DNA of 64,000 nucleotides from Tetranychus cinnabarinus (Eukaryota; Arthropoda; Arachnida; Trombidiformes; Tetranychidae). Below, piece after piece: positions 1 to 13,400 of this stretch. A program made the position numbers and the translations under genes. The notes under the pieces are model-generated. The model did no database searches. It saw only the letters and a list, made by a program, of their open reading frames with translations, and had not been told where the DNA came from. Every line of letters starts with the position of its first letter. Position 1 is the stretch's first letter. The DNA is taken from positions 992,001-1,056,000 of the forward strand of contig WHVY01000001.1 of the NCBI GenBank assembly GCA_022266195.1. Direction: 5' to 3'.

Positions 1-88
1 AGAGAGATCTTCAGCTACACCAAGGCCTAATCCAGATGATCCAACTGTGATATCTAATCATGTTAATGATAATAAAAATAGCAATTAA
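1..88 (+). CDS. possible 3' end of a gene entering from the left (partial)
   Basis: From base 2 one frame stays open to a TAA at 86-88 and would encode about 28 residues rich in Pro, Ser, Asn and Asp, like a disordered C-terminus. The other two frames close early, and the sequence after the stop turns AT-rich and non-coding. No family can be named from so short a piece. It could equally be a chance open frame, so confidence is low. Confidence 0.28.
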   Translation, partial: ERSSATPRPNPDDPTVISNHVNDNKNSN

Positions 89-2334
89 TTAGTAAACTTA
101 ATCAAATTTAATTTTCCTTTCTTTATGCAACTAATGATAAAAAGTAAATCACTTTTGATCAAATCTTTCATTCTTCATGCCATTTGTTTTCATCTTAATT
201 TCATTGCAATATGATAATTTGAAAAATCAATTAACATCATTTCAATTGATTTTACTAATTGAATAATAATATTAATCTTATTAAACTATCAATAATATAT
301 TGTTAGGTTTCATCAAGTGCAACATCATTTAATCCAAATTACCTGTAAATCATTTTCAGTGTAACTTATTTAAACATTTTTTTTCTCAGTTAATTAATTT
401 TCCAATAAAATTAAATTCACTCTTTCTTACAAACTTGATTGACATGTTGATTGGACAACTTTTTTTAATTATTCAATAATTGGGTAAAATTTGATGTAAA
501 CTTGCAAACACACACACAAAAAAGGTGAAAACGTTTAATTATCAATAATAAGATTGCCATTACCTTGATTACCTTGATGATGGGATAACTCACTTTGTGA
601 ATGATTTGACAGATCTGAACAAATAGAAAGATAAAAATGATTAAATTAGATTAATTAAAACATGTTGATAACAAAATTGAAAAGATAAATTATATTGAAT
701 TGTTATTAATAGTTTTAACATGAAAAATATTTTCCCTGGTTATCGCAATTCAATTTCAGGTTCAAACGTAACAGCGCAAAGTTAAACATTAAACATTTAA
801 ACACGTTTTGTGCCAATAATCAAATGATTAATGAATAGCTTGTTCAACAGGTAACGAAATATGGAAAAAAGTTGATTGAGAAAAAATTTGAATGACACAA
901 AAAACAATCTTCCTTTCAAGATCATTAGACAACTGCTCGTAAATTCATCATCATTATCATCATCATCCGGTCTCCAGATGATTGAGATTAAACTATTTTT
1001 TGCTTTCTCACAAATATCAAGCTGATGATGAGAAAAATAAAGTTAAAGTGATTGGAAGGGGATTTATAACTGTTCAAGATGCAAGATGTTACCCTTTTAT
1101 CCCAATATCAAACATTTGGTTGGAGGCACAATTTTTTTTATAATAAGCTTGCCCTTATTATTGTGATAACTTGAAAATTCCCATAGACATAAATTGGAAA
1201 TAATGTTGAGTATAATAAGGAAACCGTTGGCCTTGCATCGAAAGTAGGTCCTAGACTCTCAACAGGAAAAAAAGTCGGTCAAAAGAGCAGAGGGAAGATG
1301 AGTGTGTGAAAGAGAGAGGGAGAGATGAAAGGAAAGAGAGGGAGGGAAGATGAAGCGTTTTTTAAGGGAGGAAGTGAATCCATGTTTATCTTCAATCGGT
1401 TTTTGTTACAGAGAGAGGAAGAGCTTTTTAAAGCTCTCTCGGTTACTCAGCAATTAAATTTCACCAGCAACTAATGCATAACAATTATTGACTTCATGTT
1501 CTCATTGCATGGCAAAAAATTCAACCTTTCTTCAATAATTAACAGATTTCGGGCTTCATTTCAGTCACTTTTGGTCACTTTGTTTAAACTCATGTGAAAA
1601 TGCAATTATCATACAAAACTTAGGTTATATTAAGTATTCATCTTTTAGTTAGAGGTTTAGGATTAATTAATGATTATTATTACAATAATAGCAATAACAT
1701 TTCCTCCTTCCTTCATTTCAAATAAACTTGATTCTTTGTGTGTTTCATTTCCTTTTTTCATCATCATCATCGTTTCATTTTGTTTTCATTTGAAAATTAA
1801 TTCAACCTCTATTTTGCACTGTTACAATCAATTGTTGATTCAAATTGGATGTCACTAAGTTTACACCATTGACCTTTAATTGTACAAGTAATTGTCACTT
1901 TTTACAAAGGTTAACCAGGCCGAAGGAGTTTGTTTCAATTAGCAAGTGATCAGGAAACAATATCATCCTGTAATTTGAGCATTTTAAACAACTTTCATTG
2001 AGAATCAATTGAATAGTTAAACATTTCAAGAAGAGTCAAATTAAGTCAAAAGTCAAATTACAAAGCTAGGTTGCGATCATTGAAGCTAAACGGTCAAAAT
2101 AGGTAATCTAAATGAATAGGTAAAGGCCTAATTTTTTTGTCAGTTGGCCTTTTTTACCTGAAAAAAGTGTCAAATTTGGTTAATTAAATGGTTTCTTGTT
2201 TTGTAGATTAGTGAATCAATAGAAAAACTGAGATTGAAATAAGGATAAAACCCGAATCAAGAGTAAATCATCACCAAATTAACTAATTTCAATAGATGAA
2301 TATTTACTTTTTTGTCATGGACAAGACTTGATAG
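89..2334. other. intergenic stretch, no gene seen
   Basis: AT-rich DNA with many stops in all frames. It holds a short ATC microsatellite near 945-970 and a purine-rich GA tract at about 1305-1370. The only open frame of note (about 60 codons near 1670-1858) has the Ile/Phe-rich composition expected of AT-rich chance frames. Confidence 0.6.
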
Positions 2335-2341
2335 TATATAA
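2335..2341 (+). promoter_or_regulatory. TATA box of the histidine-rich protein gene
   Basis: TATATAA lies 175 bp upstream of the start codon at 2510. A TTAGTTA near 2367, one mismatch from the arthropod initiator TCAGTT, sits about 32 bp downstream, which is near normal TATA-to-start spacing. This predicts a 5' UTR of about 140 nt. Confidence 0.5.
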
Positions 2342-2509
2342 GTTAATTTGCAAGTTAGATTAACAATTAGTTAGTGATCGACATCAAACACATCAAGATC
2401 AGTTCAACGCGAGTCGGAATTTACTTGGAAACGCAAACCAACTCTTTGCTTAACGGGTTAAACTAGTTGTTGTGTTGTGTCAAATTGAGTTTTGGTTAAG
2501 TGATCAAAG

Positions 2510-3137
2510 ATGAAATCATATTTATTAGGATTGCTGTTCGTGAGTTTTGTATTTCTAGTCACAGCTCATCATCACCATCATTGTCACAAACATAAATGCT
2601 GTAAAAAAGAGGTTCATCATCATCATGATCATGAAGGTAAGAAACAACCGGACAGGTTTATAATGACAGGCAAAAATAACTAAATGTTTCTTCTTATATC
2701 ATATAATTTCAACGACAACAACAGGTAAGAAAGTCTTCCATAAACATGGACATGGCCATGGTCATAAACACTCTCATAGTCACGCCAATCATCATCATCA
2801 TCATCATAAACATGATGGCCATTCACACGATCATGGTCATCAAGGTTACCAACAAAATATTGTAACTCATCAGCTAGTCAACAAAGGAAACCCTCAAACA
2901 GTTCAACGGGTTCAAGGATCGTTGCTCAATAACTTGTTGACCAATGGAGCTCAAAATGGTGCGATTCTGTTCAGAACTGCTCAAAATGGAAATGTTTACC
3001 AAGCAGTTCAACAAGGCGTCCAAAATGGACAACAAGCGACCCGAGCTTACATCTTACAACAGCCCGGGTTGGCCGAGCTTGGACGCAATGGTAAATTGGC
3101 TCAAATACTTCAGGGCAACAGAGTAATCCTGGTCTAA
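2510..3137 (+). CDS. small secreted histidine-rich protein, two exons
   Basis: Exons 2510-2636 and 2725-3137 are joined across an 88-bp GT-AG intron (phase 1), giving 179 residues. The first ~19 residues form a classic signal peptide (Lys near the start, then a Leu/Phe/Val core ending ...LVTA). The mature part opens with His runs and a small Cys/Lys cluster (HCHKHKCCKK), then more HHHH and HGHGHGHK stretches to about residue 75. The C-terminal half is different: Gln/Asn/Gly-rich with recurring QNG units. His clusters suggest binding of zinc, copper or haem, but this is inference, as no named domain is visible. It is flanked by a TATA box and an AATAAA at 3304. Frame, signal peptide and splice sites make it a convincing gene; the function is unknown. 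Confidence 0.75.
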
Positions 3138-3303
3138 TGATTACCAAAAAAAGGAAAATCTGATTAAACTAAATTCCACAGAAAACACAATCAACTTTAC
3201 CTCTCAACTCACTTGGTAGGTATTCAACAATTGTACCTGAACCATGATTTTTTTGTAAATTTAATACAATCACTAATTTATTACCTCAAAACTTGAAAGT
3301 ATC

Positions 3304-3309
3304 AATAAA
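3304..3309 (+). terminator. polyadenylation signal of the histidine-rich protein gene
   Basis: AATAAA lies 167 bp after the stop codon of the upstream gene, in AT-rich sequence. No other gene on this strand is close enough to claim it. Confidence 0.5.
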
Positions 3310-6300
3310 GTAAATTTCAATCAATCAAAAAAATGTTCAAGTTGAAACATTTCTCTTTGTTTCTTGTAAGCTCACAACTATGCTTTTCACTCCCAACTAC
3401 CTGTCGACTATCATCTAATCAGGTGATTTAAACTACACAAAAAGGTAACATAGAAATTGGCGAATCAGGCTAAATGAAAGCGGAAAATCAATTCAACTCT
3501 CGGTGAGTTGTCATATTTACGAGAGAAAACGTTTGTTGTTGTTTGCGTTGAAACCTCCGCCCTGGAAAAAAAATCACATCTTGAATGGTAATCTTTTTTC
3601 CCCTCAGTGAATAGTTACAAGACTATCCTGAAAGGAAGATGAAGAGAAAGGAAGTCTGGAAAGAGAGAGAGAGAGAAGCCAGTTTTACGGATGAAAAATG
3701 AGAGAATGGGAAAGTGAAGAGAGAAAAGGAAGGGAAGATAAAGTGAGATGAAAAAAATACACAGAAGAGTGAAATAAAAGAAGAAAGCAAATCTGTATGA
3801 AAGAGAGGGAAAGTTTTTTCTCGGTGAAAAGTGAAAAGAGATGACAATGATGAGAGGGAGGAGAAGAGAGCGGAAGATGCTAAATGGTATTGAAAGATGC
3901 CTTGCAAGACGATGAGAAGGATGAGAAACAAGGAGAAAGTTTTTTCCTTTTTTTCTTCATCTCAGTCCATTCTATGACCATTTTCATACCTTTTCATCAA
4001 TAACATGCAACCGTTTTTGTGGATTAACAATTTTTTTTTTAAAAACTGGTAAACAATTTTTATTAAATAATAGCAGCATAATAATGATGATAATAGCATG
4101 ATAATAAAAGCGTTGAAAGTGGTGATGAGAAACAAAATGAACAAACTTGTTTTGAGGACAAAAAAGTTTTTTCGTAGCAAACATTTTTGATAGAGCGCTT
4201 TATATCTGTTATTGTTGTTGTTTATAACTTGTTTACCTGTTTATTTGTTTACCTGTTTATGCTTTTCTAATTTTTCAAGTCGATGGCCGATCTTGACTCT
4301 TATTTTGTGTTGTTGTTTCTTCCCTCGCCTTTATTAAAAGGAAGAATTGAAAGCGAGTTTAAACAGAGTTAAAGGAATGGAAACGAAGGAAAAATCGTTG
4401 GAATCACGTTCCAACGAATTGAACTTCTCAGCATCTCAACGAATCAGTCAACAACAGCAACATTTTTTTCCTTCTCTTCAATAATTCAATAACTTCTTAC
4501 TCAGTTATTATTGTTACTCTTTTATACTTTAGTTACTTATTTACTCACTTTGCTGTGTATTTCAGCTGAAACTAAGTTTTCAGTTTTTCGTTTTCAAGGT
4601 TACAGGGGAAAAGGGAGAAAAGAAAGAAAAGAGTAAATGATAAGATAGAAAAGAGAAGGAAAAATGCAGACAAAGGAGAAAGAGAATGAAAATGTTCAGG
4701 AAAAAGTCTGACAAAAAACTCATGAAACTCCCTTTTTACTTTCTCACTTTTACTTTCTTCTGACTTCCCTCATCAATTATCCCCTCTCTCTCTCTCTTAT
4801 CATCATCTCTCTTCTCCTCCTTTTTTCCACCTCTTCTCTTTTTTGCTTCAACAGGGGAAAGATATGGAGGGAGACGAGAGAGTCAAGAGAGTAGATAAAT
4901 ATAAATATACATTAATATATATATAAAAAAATTTGAAGGATAAACAGAGAGACGAATGACCTATTCTTACCTTGAATTGAAGCTAACAACTAAAGCAACC
5001 AGGAGAGTTGTTGGATTTTTTCAGGAGAGAGGAAAACAAGAATCAAGTTCTCATTCTATCGATTGCTTCAACAACAGGAAAAAAACGTAGAGAAGAGAAA
5101 GAAAGAGAAAAATGAAAGAGAAAAAATCAAGTACCTAATATTCACCTTTTTTATTCCACAATCAACTTCTCCATCTTTTTTCTCTTTTCATTTCTTCTTC
5201 TTATTTTTTTCTATTTTTTCTTCTTCTCATTTTCTGATATTATCACCATCATCATCTCATCATTTTTATCCACTATTAACTTTATTAACTTTCATGATTA
5301 CCATTTTTACCATTTGATTATCATGGCAATATTTGGGTTCTGGTTGTAAAATATTTTTAGGTTTCCAATTTGATCTTTTTTTGTAGTCAAAAAACAATTT
5401 AAACTATCAAAAAATTGTTTCATGTTGACTGCAATTTGATTAATTTTATGAAAAATATCGGAAAATGTTGAATAGCAATAGACTTGAAGTAGGCAGTAAT
5501 TGTATCTTGTTGGGTGCGACGAAAGTTGTTACGTGAGTTTGCTGTTTTGGCGATGTTTTTGTCGACTATTTGTGTGTTTGTTTTTATGCTCAAAAGGACA
5601 ACTAGTTGATTCGTTGGTAAATGGTGCAAAAAACAGGTCAAACTCGAGAGCAGAACATGAAAGAGAGACGAAGAGAGTGAAAAGTTCATCTTGAGGTAAA
5701 ATGTTTTTGCTTACTTTCGTAACATTTTCAGTACCTTTTCAAAGTACTTTACTCGTAAGGCCAATGAAGTTTCATCCTCAACTTTTCTATTCATTTCTTT
5801 TATTCTCTTTTCTCTCTCTCTCTACCTGTCTTACATTCTTGATGACCGTGACCCTTAAACGTTACTGGTCATTTCATTTTTCACTTTCTCATCTTTCTTT
5901 GTTGGTTAGAGTAAAAAGGTAAGGAAAAGAGAAAGGAAAATGAGTTGACCTGTAAGGAAAAAGCGAAAGAGAAGAAGAAGAGGAAGATAGAAGTAATCAT
6001 TTTACGTTACTTTACCTGTATCGAATAAATCTCTTTCTTTTTTCACCTGATAATGGTGACTTTTTTAAATGAAAATGAATAAGGAAAAATTTCAACCTAA
6101 TAACAATAAAAAGACATATTTACTTTCATCAACAAGAAGCCAATCATTTATGTTTAATGCAACATGAATAGTCTGATTGAAACCGGAAAATGAAATAATT
6201 AACTAATGCTTATAATTCAGTGAAAGTTATACAGGGTATCGTTGAAATTATCACAGATGCAAGTTTAGGTAACCATTTTTTGGTTGATAAAGTGATTAAA

Positions 6301-6450
6301 ATGGCGATGCTTTTTGTTTGCCTACTTTGACAATAAACTGATAACAATGAAAAGAAGACAATTGACCCTGATTTAACAAGTAACGACATTACAAATATAA
6401 GTTATAATGATGTTGATACAAGCAAATAATTCTATTAATGATCAAGAATT

Positions 6451-6660
6451 AAAGTGAAAATGAGACCAGAAAAAAAAGTGAAAAAAATTTGGTAAAACTT
6501 GAAAAACAGCAACAAAAGTGAACACGAGCTTGGATGAAAACAGGTAAAGGTTAAGGCTAATGGATCAACAGCATTCTAATGGGTTACGCAGTTAATTTAA
6601 TTGCTCTGATTGGCTTAACAATTGAACAAAACCTAAAAAGGCAACCTTTTTGTTAAACTT
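6451..6660 (+). repeat. dispersed repeat family, copy 1
   Basis: About 200 bp that recur in altered form near 11.9 and 15.7 kb, all in one orientation. Shared blocks in order: GTGAAAATGAGACCAGAAAA, a Gly/Lys-poor A-rich run, then TTGGATGAAAACAGGTAAAG, GGCTAATGGATCAACAG, and TTGCTCTGATTG near the end. No terminal repeats or coding capacity are seen. Confidence 0.6.
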
Positions 6661-9059
6661 GAAATTTTTGCTATCAGTTCAAATTTGTTCATTTTCAAAA
6701 AATGTAACAATAATGGTTAGACAGGTTCAACATTCAACCAGAATGAGAAATTCAAGTTTTAGCTGTTTAATAAAAATTGCAAATTTACTAATCATTATTT
6801 CAACTGAAAAAATGTTACTCTTTCAATGTTTAGGTTATGATTCAAAGGCTAAAAAGGTTGAAGGAAAATTGAAAAGCTAAGATTGATAACATTTTGTCTC
6901 TTCTTTGTTACCAGTTTAATCAGAGTTGAAGGTTACGAAAGGGTAACACAAGCGTTATTAACAATGGTACCAGTAACCCTTGGTAACCAGAAAGGACGAG
7001 AACCTTTCTTTTCCCTCCATTTTACTGGTTCAACACTTGTAGACGATTCACGTTGGAAAAATGCTGTTAAACCAGAGCCTCTCTGTTTGACATTGATTAA
7101 GAACTAAATTAATCAATCATTTCTACATTTTGATTTCTCGGTGATTTCACCTTTTATAGAAACTATCATCTAAAGTGACATTTTATTTTCAAAATTCTGG
7201 TCAACTTTCAATGTTCAACTTTTTTCCACTGGACTTTGGTTTTTACATTTGTTGGTAAGTCTGTCTTGTACATGTACATTTAGTGTGCTTCACCTAATAT
7301 AACTTCCTGTTGTTTTTTTTCCTGTCTCTCAGTGTTGTTTATTTATCGATACCAGCGATAAGATTATATTAAATGTAAGTATTTGTGTAAAGTTAATCCT
7401 GACAAAAAAAACGATGGCAACAAGAGTAAGCATGGAATACTGAAGAGAGTCAAGGACGAATGAGGAAATGAAAGTGACCTGAATTTGAGACAATATTTAA
7501 CGACCGATTCAACTCTTAACCGTTTCAACCCTTAACCGAATCAAACTTTTTATCAAAATCATCATCAACCACCATTAACATTGTTATCAACCTTATCATC
7601 ATCAACTTCATCAAAAACTATTATAATTATTATATCAACATTCTGAACTGATCTTGGCCTTGATTTTTCTACAAAACATAATGTTCATTGAAAGCTTCTC
7701 TTTTTTTGTTAACATTAATCGAGTTGATGGAGATCATCAACATGATGATTAGTCTTTTCATTCCTCCTCTTCACTAACCTTTCATTCCTCGATTTCCAAT
7801 TCATCTTTATTTTCCCACCTTTCTCTTTTTCTTATAATAGGAATCTTTCAATCTTCAGAAAGCAGAATAGGCCAAAAAAGAAGAAGATTTTGTTCGTTCG
7901 TTCGTTTTGCTGTTGACGGATCCGGATCGTTATTATCATCATCGCCGTTTGTGTTTACCTTTCGTTCTGCTTTATAAACAGTTACTGTTTTTGGTTACAA
8001 GTTAATAACAAAGCAAGTTGGTTACACATTCGCCTACTTAAAGTGATAATTTTTTCATTTCACCCCTTTCTCTTTCTTTTCTTTCATCAATTGAATGAAC
8101 AACTGGGAAGAGAAAGGTAAGCTACTGATGAGCAAAGAAGAAGCAAAAGAAGATTGGCGCGACTTTGAATGTCAAATTGATCAGGTCACTAATAGTGCCT
8201 GAAACTGGGTTACTATTTGCTCCTCTTTTTTTCTTTCAAAATTTTTCTTTTGCCCTTTTTTGCTTCTCTTTCAATTCTTACAGAATAATATTTGACATCA
8301 AAATGGAAACAAATAAATTTTCGATTTAAAAATAAAACTTGATAGCAATCGTAACATAGAACATGATAACCTGTAATTAAAACAATTAGAGCACTAAATC
8401 AAAGGCACAAAAACCTAAACACACAAGCAAGTCCTGAATAAAGAGAGAGAGAGAGCAAGATAGACAGAAAGAGGAAGCGAAAGAGAGAAAGTAGAAAATA
8501 ATTTCCTAAAACATCATATGAAGCTTCAAATCGACTAATTGATAATTAATGAAAAGGTACAGATATACATATAAATTGGTAAATACTAGTATCAAATTTA
8601 CATTAAAGCAAATTAATGTCTCGCTAAAATATAAATTAACGCACTCAAAGTAGGTTAGTAAAAAGTGTATCTTCCCGACCAAACACAAGGTGTCTCTGCA
8701 ACGTGAAACTTTTCATGGTGATAATGATGAAAATGAAGAAAAAGAAGGAGAAAGAAGAAATAAGAAAGGAAAGAAAAGGCAACATCATGTAACAAACAAG
8801 ATTCAAATTGGTAAGATAGAGGATGCGTCACCAAGCAACCTTTGCTTTGATGGAAATACTTTTTTTCACAAAAATAAGAGAAAAAGAAAAAAGAAGAGAA
8901 AGAGAAAGAAAGGAATTGGATGTTATCTGTTATGCTATAATCAAAATGAAAAGAAGAGGAAGAAAGAGAGAAGAGAAAGAGAAAGATTCAGCAAAAAGAA
9001 GCTTTGAGGTTGTTTCTTTTTTTCATGGTTTGGAAAAAAAAGAAGGTTGGATTCATCCT

Positions 9060-9245
9060 TGATGTGCCCTTGGAAACCAAATGAGTGCATCGCCCTATTA
9101 GGTTTCCATGGTGACCGTCCTAATTCAAGGACAGGAGAGTGAGCCAGGCAAGAAGAGAGTGAGTGAGAAAAGTGGATTCAGCGCTCAATGAATAACCTCA
9201 TTGAGAGCATCGAACGACTTCAAGGTCTTGCCTGCTCACTCGATA
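9060..9245. other. nested inverted repeats able to form a long hairpin
   Basis: GAGTGAGCCAGGCAAG at 9137-9152 pairs with CTTGCCTGCTCACTC at 9227-9241. Inside it, GCTCAATGA at 9183-9191 pairs with TCATTGAGAGC at 9198-9208 over a six-base loop. Just upstream, GGAAACC (from 9072) faces GGTTTCC (near 9102). Base composition is less AT-rich than the surroundings. It could be a structured RNA or the relic of a small fold-back element. No protein frame explains it. Confidence 0.45.
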
Positions 9246-9444
9246 TCTCTTCACTCTCTCAACATCAACTTCAATTTCTAGTTTTATAATCAACTTCTCT
9301 TTCTTCATTTCTTTCCTTACTTTTCTCTCTGTCTCCAATCTCTTTCTCTCTTATATCCTGTTTCACTTTTTCCTTCTTCTCTTTCTTTTTCCTCTTTCTT
9401 TCCAACTCCCTCTTTTCAACCAGATTCTAGTTTTATTATCAACT

Positions 9445-9448
<4 letters not shown>

Positions 9449-9486
<38 letters not shown>
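9449..9486. repeat. (TC)n microsatellite
   Basis: A nearly pure run of TC dinucleotides within a larger pyrimidine-rich block that extends from about 9290 to 9620. Confidence 0.9.
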
Positions 9487-9491
<5 letters not shown>

Positions 9492-10423
9492 TCCTTCACT
9501 TACACTTTTCTCTTTCTTTTATGTTTCTATCAAAACTTTCCCGTCTTCCTTTTTGTCTTCAGCCTCCCCCTTCTCTCTCTCTCTTTCTCAATATCTTTCT
9601 TCCTTCTATTGTTCCTCTCTCATTATTTCCTCTTTTTGTCTCTGTCTCTTACATTCTATCAGTGTCTCTTCTCTTCCATATAACAGTCAAGGGCAAAGAG
9701 GGAAGAGGAATCAGAGAGAGTGAGAGAGACATGATAAATGTAGTTTCTATCGATCTTTTACTTTCTCTCTTTTTACTTTCTTTTTTCTTCTTCCTCTCTC
9801 TCTCTCAATGTTTCATAAATATATTAATCAGCATATTTACGCTAAACTAAATAATACGACTGATATACTGATAATAAAGGTTCTTCCGGTTCAAGCTCAT
9901 TGTTTTGTACTGTTTCATCAGTTGCGTCTATTTAATCCTAAAAATTCAAGTTGATTGCTCAAAATTTATCGGAAATTAAAAAATTGATAAAATTGAAGAA
10001 GAGATAAAAAGTAAATAACAATAATTGTAATTTCATCCCGACTGATAATTACTGACACATTATCATATCTCCTGAGCTCTTTCCTTACTTTTGCAACGAA
10101 AACAAAATTATTCATATCAAAGTATGAGTTTTTTTTCTGTCAATGAACATAATCATGAACAGAGAATGAAAATTGCCTGAAAATAAAAATCATTATTGCG
10201 ATATCAAGAGATGGAATAAACAAAGGAATGAATAAATAGAAAAAATAATTTCTTTTCTGTTGAGAATTGGAATCATTTTCGATTATCATTGAAATGATAA
10301 AAAAATAATATCAATCAAAGTTGAACAAGAATAATGTTGAAATGCTGTTGATTTGAACCATGAAATTGGCAAATTAATTTGTTCTTTTCAGTTTGTTTGC
10401 AATATTAATTGTAATCAACTTAC

Positions 10424-13400
10424 ATGAACGATGATGAGTCGGTCCATTTGTTGGATAAAAGTAGCCATATTGGCTTAATTGGTGTTGTTCATCGTTGGAA
10501 CTGTAATGTGAGTCAACATCACTTACACCGGAATCTGCTGGTGAAGGAGGAAGTGGAGAGGTGTTACTATTTGTTTGTCCCATTGATAAATGTCCAAGAC
10601 CATTGGCTGACGATGAATTTGATGAGGTTGATGAAGAGGAAGATGAAGATGAACCTCCGCGAGACATTGGACTGTAAAGATGATTAGATCCATTACTATT
10701 GTTACCAGTTGGGCCTAAAAGTCCAGAGGTACGAAGTCCATCATGTGAATTATGATGATGAGAGTGTTGATGATGGGAGTGGGGATGGTGTTGTTGAGGA
10801 TGATGTTGTGGGTGATGTTGTGCCTGTGCATGATGGGGATGGTGCTGTGGGTGGTGCTGTGAATGGTGCGGATGGTGTGGATGGTGTTGAGAGTGGTGTG
10901 GATGGTGAGCATGTTGAGATGAAGAGGTTGAAGATGAAGATGAATTTGAAGGTGATGAGGAAGAAGATGAGATTGAAGATGAAGATGAGGCACCTCTCAT
11001 TTGTAAAATGTTTTGTAAAAGTGTTGTTGACGGTGAGGATGAACTTAAATTTGGTGGACTTCCCATCCTAGAACCGGATGAGGGGGAGGAGGATGAGGAT
11101 GAGGATGACGAGGAAGATGATCCACCTCGACCATTGCCGCTGCCATTCGAGTCTCTATTGCCACTGTTCCCGTTATTTCCGTTTCCGACACCGCCATGGT
11201 GTCCAGGGTGATGGTGAGAGTGATGTGATTGTTGATGTGATGATGAGGATGAGGATGATGAAGATGCAGGAGGTTCACATCCATCAACTGGTTATCATCA
11301 CAGTAATAATAACAAAACAACAAGCACAGCAACACAAATAATAGATGATGATGGTGATGGTGATGATGATGATGGAAAAGATGAGAGCAGCAAAAAATGT
11401 TCAGCCAATTGAAGGTCAAGTAGGTTAAGGTAAGTTTAGTTTCCAGTTAAGAAAATAAGGTAACCCCAAAAAAGAAGTTCAAGAAAAAAAAGGAAGAAGA
11501 AGAAGAAGAAGAGGTTAGTAAGTCGTAGTAGCACGTTAGCTTGTGTGTCGACAGGTAAATGGCTAAAGAATGAGCTAAAGAGAAAAATGATATTTTTCCT
11601 AAAGGTTAACCCAGGTCGAAATTTTGACCCGGGTTAAAAGATAACTTGTTGTTACAACTAAGGTTAAAGGTAAAAGACCCGTAGGGAGTTAAAATGACTC
11701 GTAAGTAAAAAAATGGCAAGTGTAATGTTAACAAGAGAGGTAAAAAGGGCAACAGAGTAAATAAGCATTTTACTGGCTATCAAGTTAAACTCAATTGTAA
11801 CCCAAATGTGACGTTTAAAGAGATGATCAATTGATAATAATAAATGTAAATTGTCATCAATATTCAATGGATAATAAACCCGGTAAAAATGTTTCAGTGA
11901 AAAATTTGACCAGAAAAAAGTTGAAAAGTTGAAGGAAAAAAAAGAGGAGAGAGAAAAAGAAATGAATCCAAGTTTGGATGAAAACAGGTAAAGGTTAAGG
12001 CTAATGGATCAACAGTTTTAAGCAACTAAGCTGACTAATGGGTTAACTTGTAATGGACTACTTTTCATCTTATAAAACAGTAATAAACCTTAAAGTTGAC
12101 AAAAGATGAATATGTTTAAATGATTACAAAGAAGTTAACTTGTAAATTCAGAGAAGAAGAAAAAATGTTTAAAAGTTGCAGATAACAGCAATAGACAAGT
12201 TAGATTTGCTAGTTAGTTAACCAAAAATTATGGCAGTCAAAGACGCGACAGAAAAAGAAAGAAGGTAAAATGTCTCAAGATTAAGTAGAATGTGAAAGAG
12301 AAAAGAATAAAATGTATCAATAATGAGAGTAAAAGATGTCAAAATGAAAGATTAAACTTACAGTAGCGTTTTATCAACGACTTTTTGTAACTTGGTTTAG
12401 AGCTATCATCAGCTCGTTTCCTTTCTGGAAGAGTTAAGTCCAAAATTTCATTGTCAGAATCTTCTGAACCCATGTCTGGTGACATTAACATTGGGCTAAC
12501 TGGAGACTCACGACAAGTTGAAACACTTGAGATAATCAGTTTGAAGCTTTGAAAAGTTGTCAACTTGAAAAATAGGTTTTTTGTTGTTGAATCAAAAAAT
12601 TTAGACTAAAAATTAGCGCCTTCTTATTTGTCCACAAATGTTCTGGTTGGTAATTGTTGAATGAAACAAAATAGAGCAATTTGAAACGATTAATACATAT
12701 ATATATAAATAAATATATATATATATATTTATGAAACAGTATATTTAGGTAAAATTAACGAGCAATCACAATGATAAAAGTAGAGGTAAAAGTAGCAGTG
12801 AATACTTGTAACTTTATAAGTTGTTGTCTTGTTTGTAGTCGTAATTGTTGATAAAAATGTAAACAACTATCATTTAATCATCAATTTTGGATCGCCAAAT
12901 ACAATAAACAAGAAGCATGTAAGAAGTGTCGTAAAGAATGAAAACTAAGTTTGTTCTCGGTGAAGAAAAAAAACAACACTAACATACATACACACACAAT
13001 TCACATAAACACACTAAAGGTTAATCAAGGTAACGACTCAACAAAAAAATGAAACCTAAAAAAGATTGCAATAGTAAAGCAATGAACATCGAGCCACTCT
13101 AAGAATAGGCGGAGACTTTACCAGTAAAAGGCGGTCAAAAGGGAAATAAAAATGGGGGAAATTTACTTTAATACCGCCATCTATCGATAAAATGTTAACC
13201 ACATATTCAACAGCAAAAAAAATTTCCAAGCTTTTCTTGAATAAAATTAAACTCAAACACAAACACACAAAAAGTGTAAACATCTTGGTTCCTTTTTACG
13301 CTCCTTTCTATTCATAATTTTACCAAGTTGCACTTTTCCTTTCTCTTTTTTTCTCTCTCAACTCTTTCTTTCCTCCTCCTCCTCCTCATCAACAACAACA

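Larger units (their letters stand above)
3310..10423. other. long non-coding stretch, intergenic or intron, with GA/CT tracts
   Basis: No exon can be supported here on either strand. It is marked by strand-asymmetric tracts: purine-rich at 3640-3950, 4600-4700 and 8700-9000; pyrimidine-rich at 4735-4850, 5150-5240 and 9290-9620. The long open frames in it are low-complexity Ser/Phe or Lys/Glu/Arg translations of these tracts. If the minus-strand gene at 10.4-18.7 kb has 3' exons, they should lie here or left of the window. I looked for an ETS-type domain on the minus strand and did not find one. It also holds one copy of a dispersed repeat and a nested hairpin, listed separately. Confidence 0.5.

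Noticed and set aside
8690..9062. Lys/Glu/Arg-rich open frames
   Set aside because: Direct translation of a GAAA/GAGA purine tract; no splice context or homology.
10709..11419. Several long open frames on both strands over the Ser/His-rich exon
   Set aside because: They are translations of the GAT/CAT repeats in other frames. Only the minus-strand frame that continues through the splice sites at 10424 and 11287 fits a gene model.
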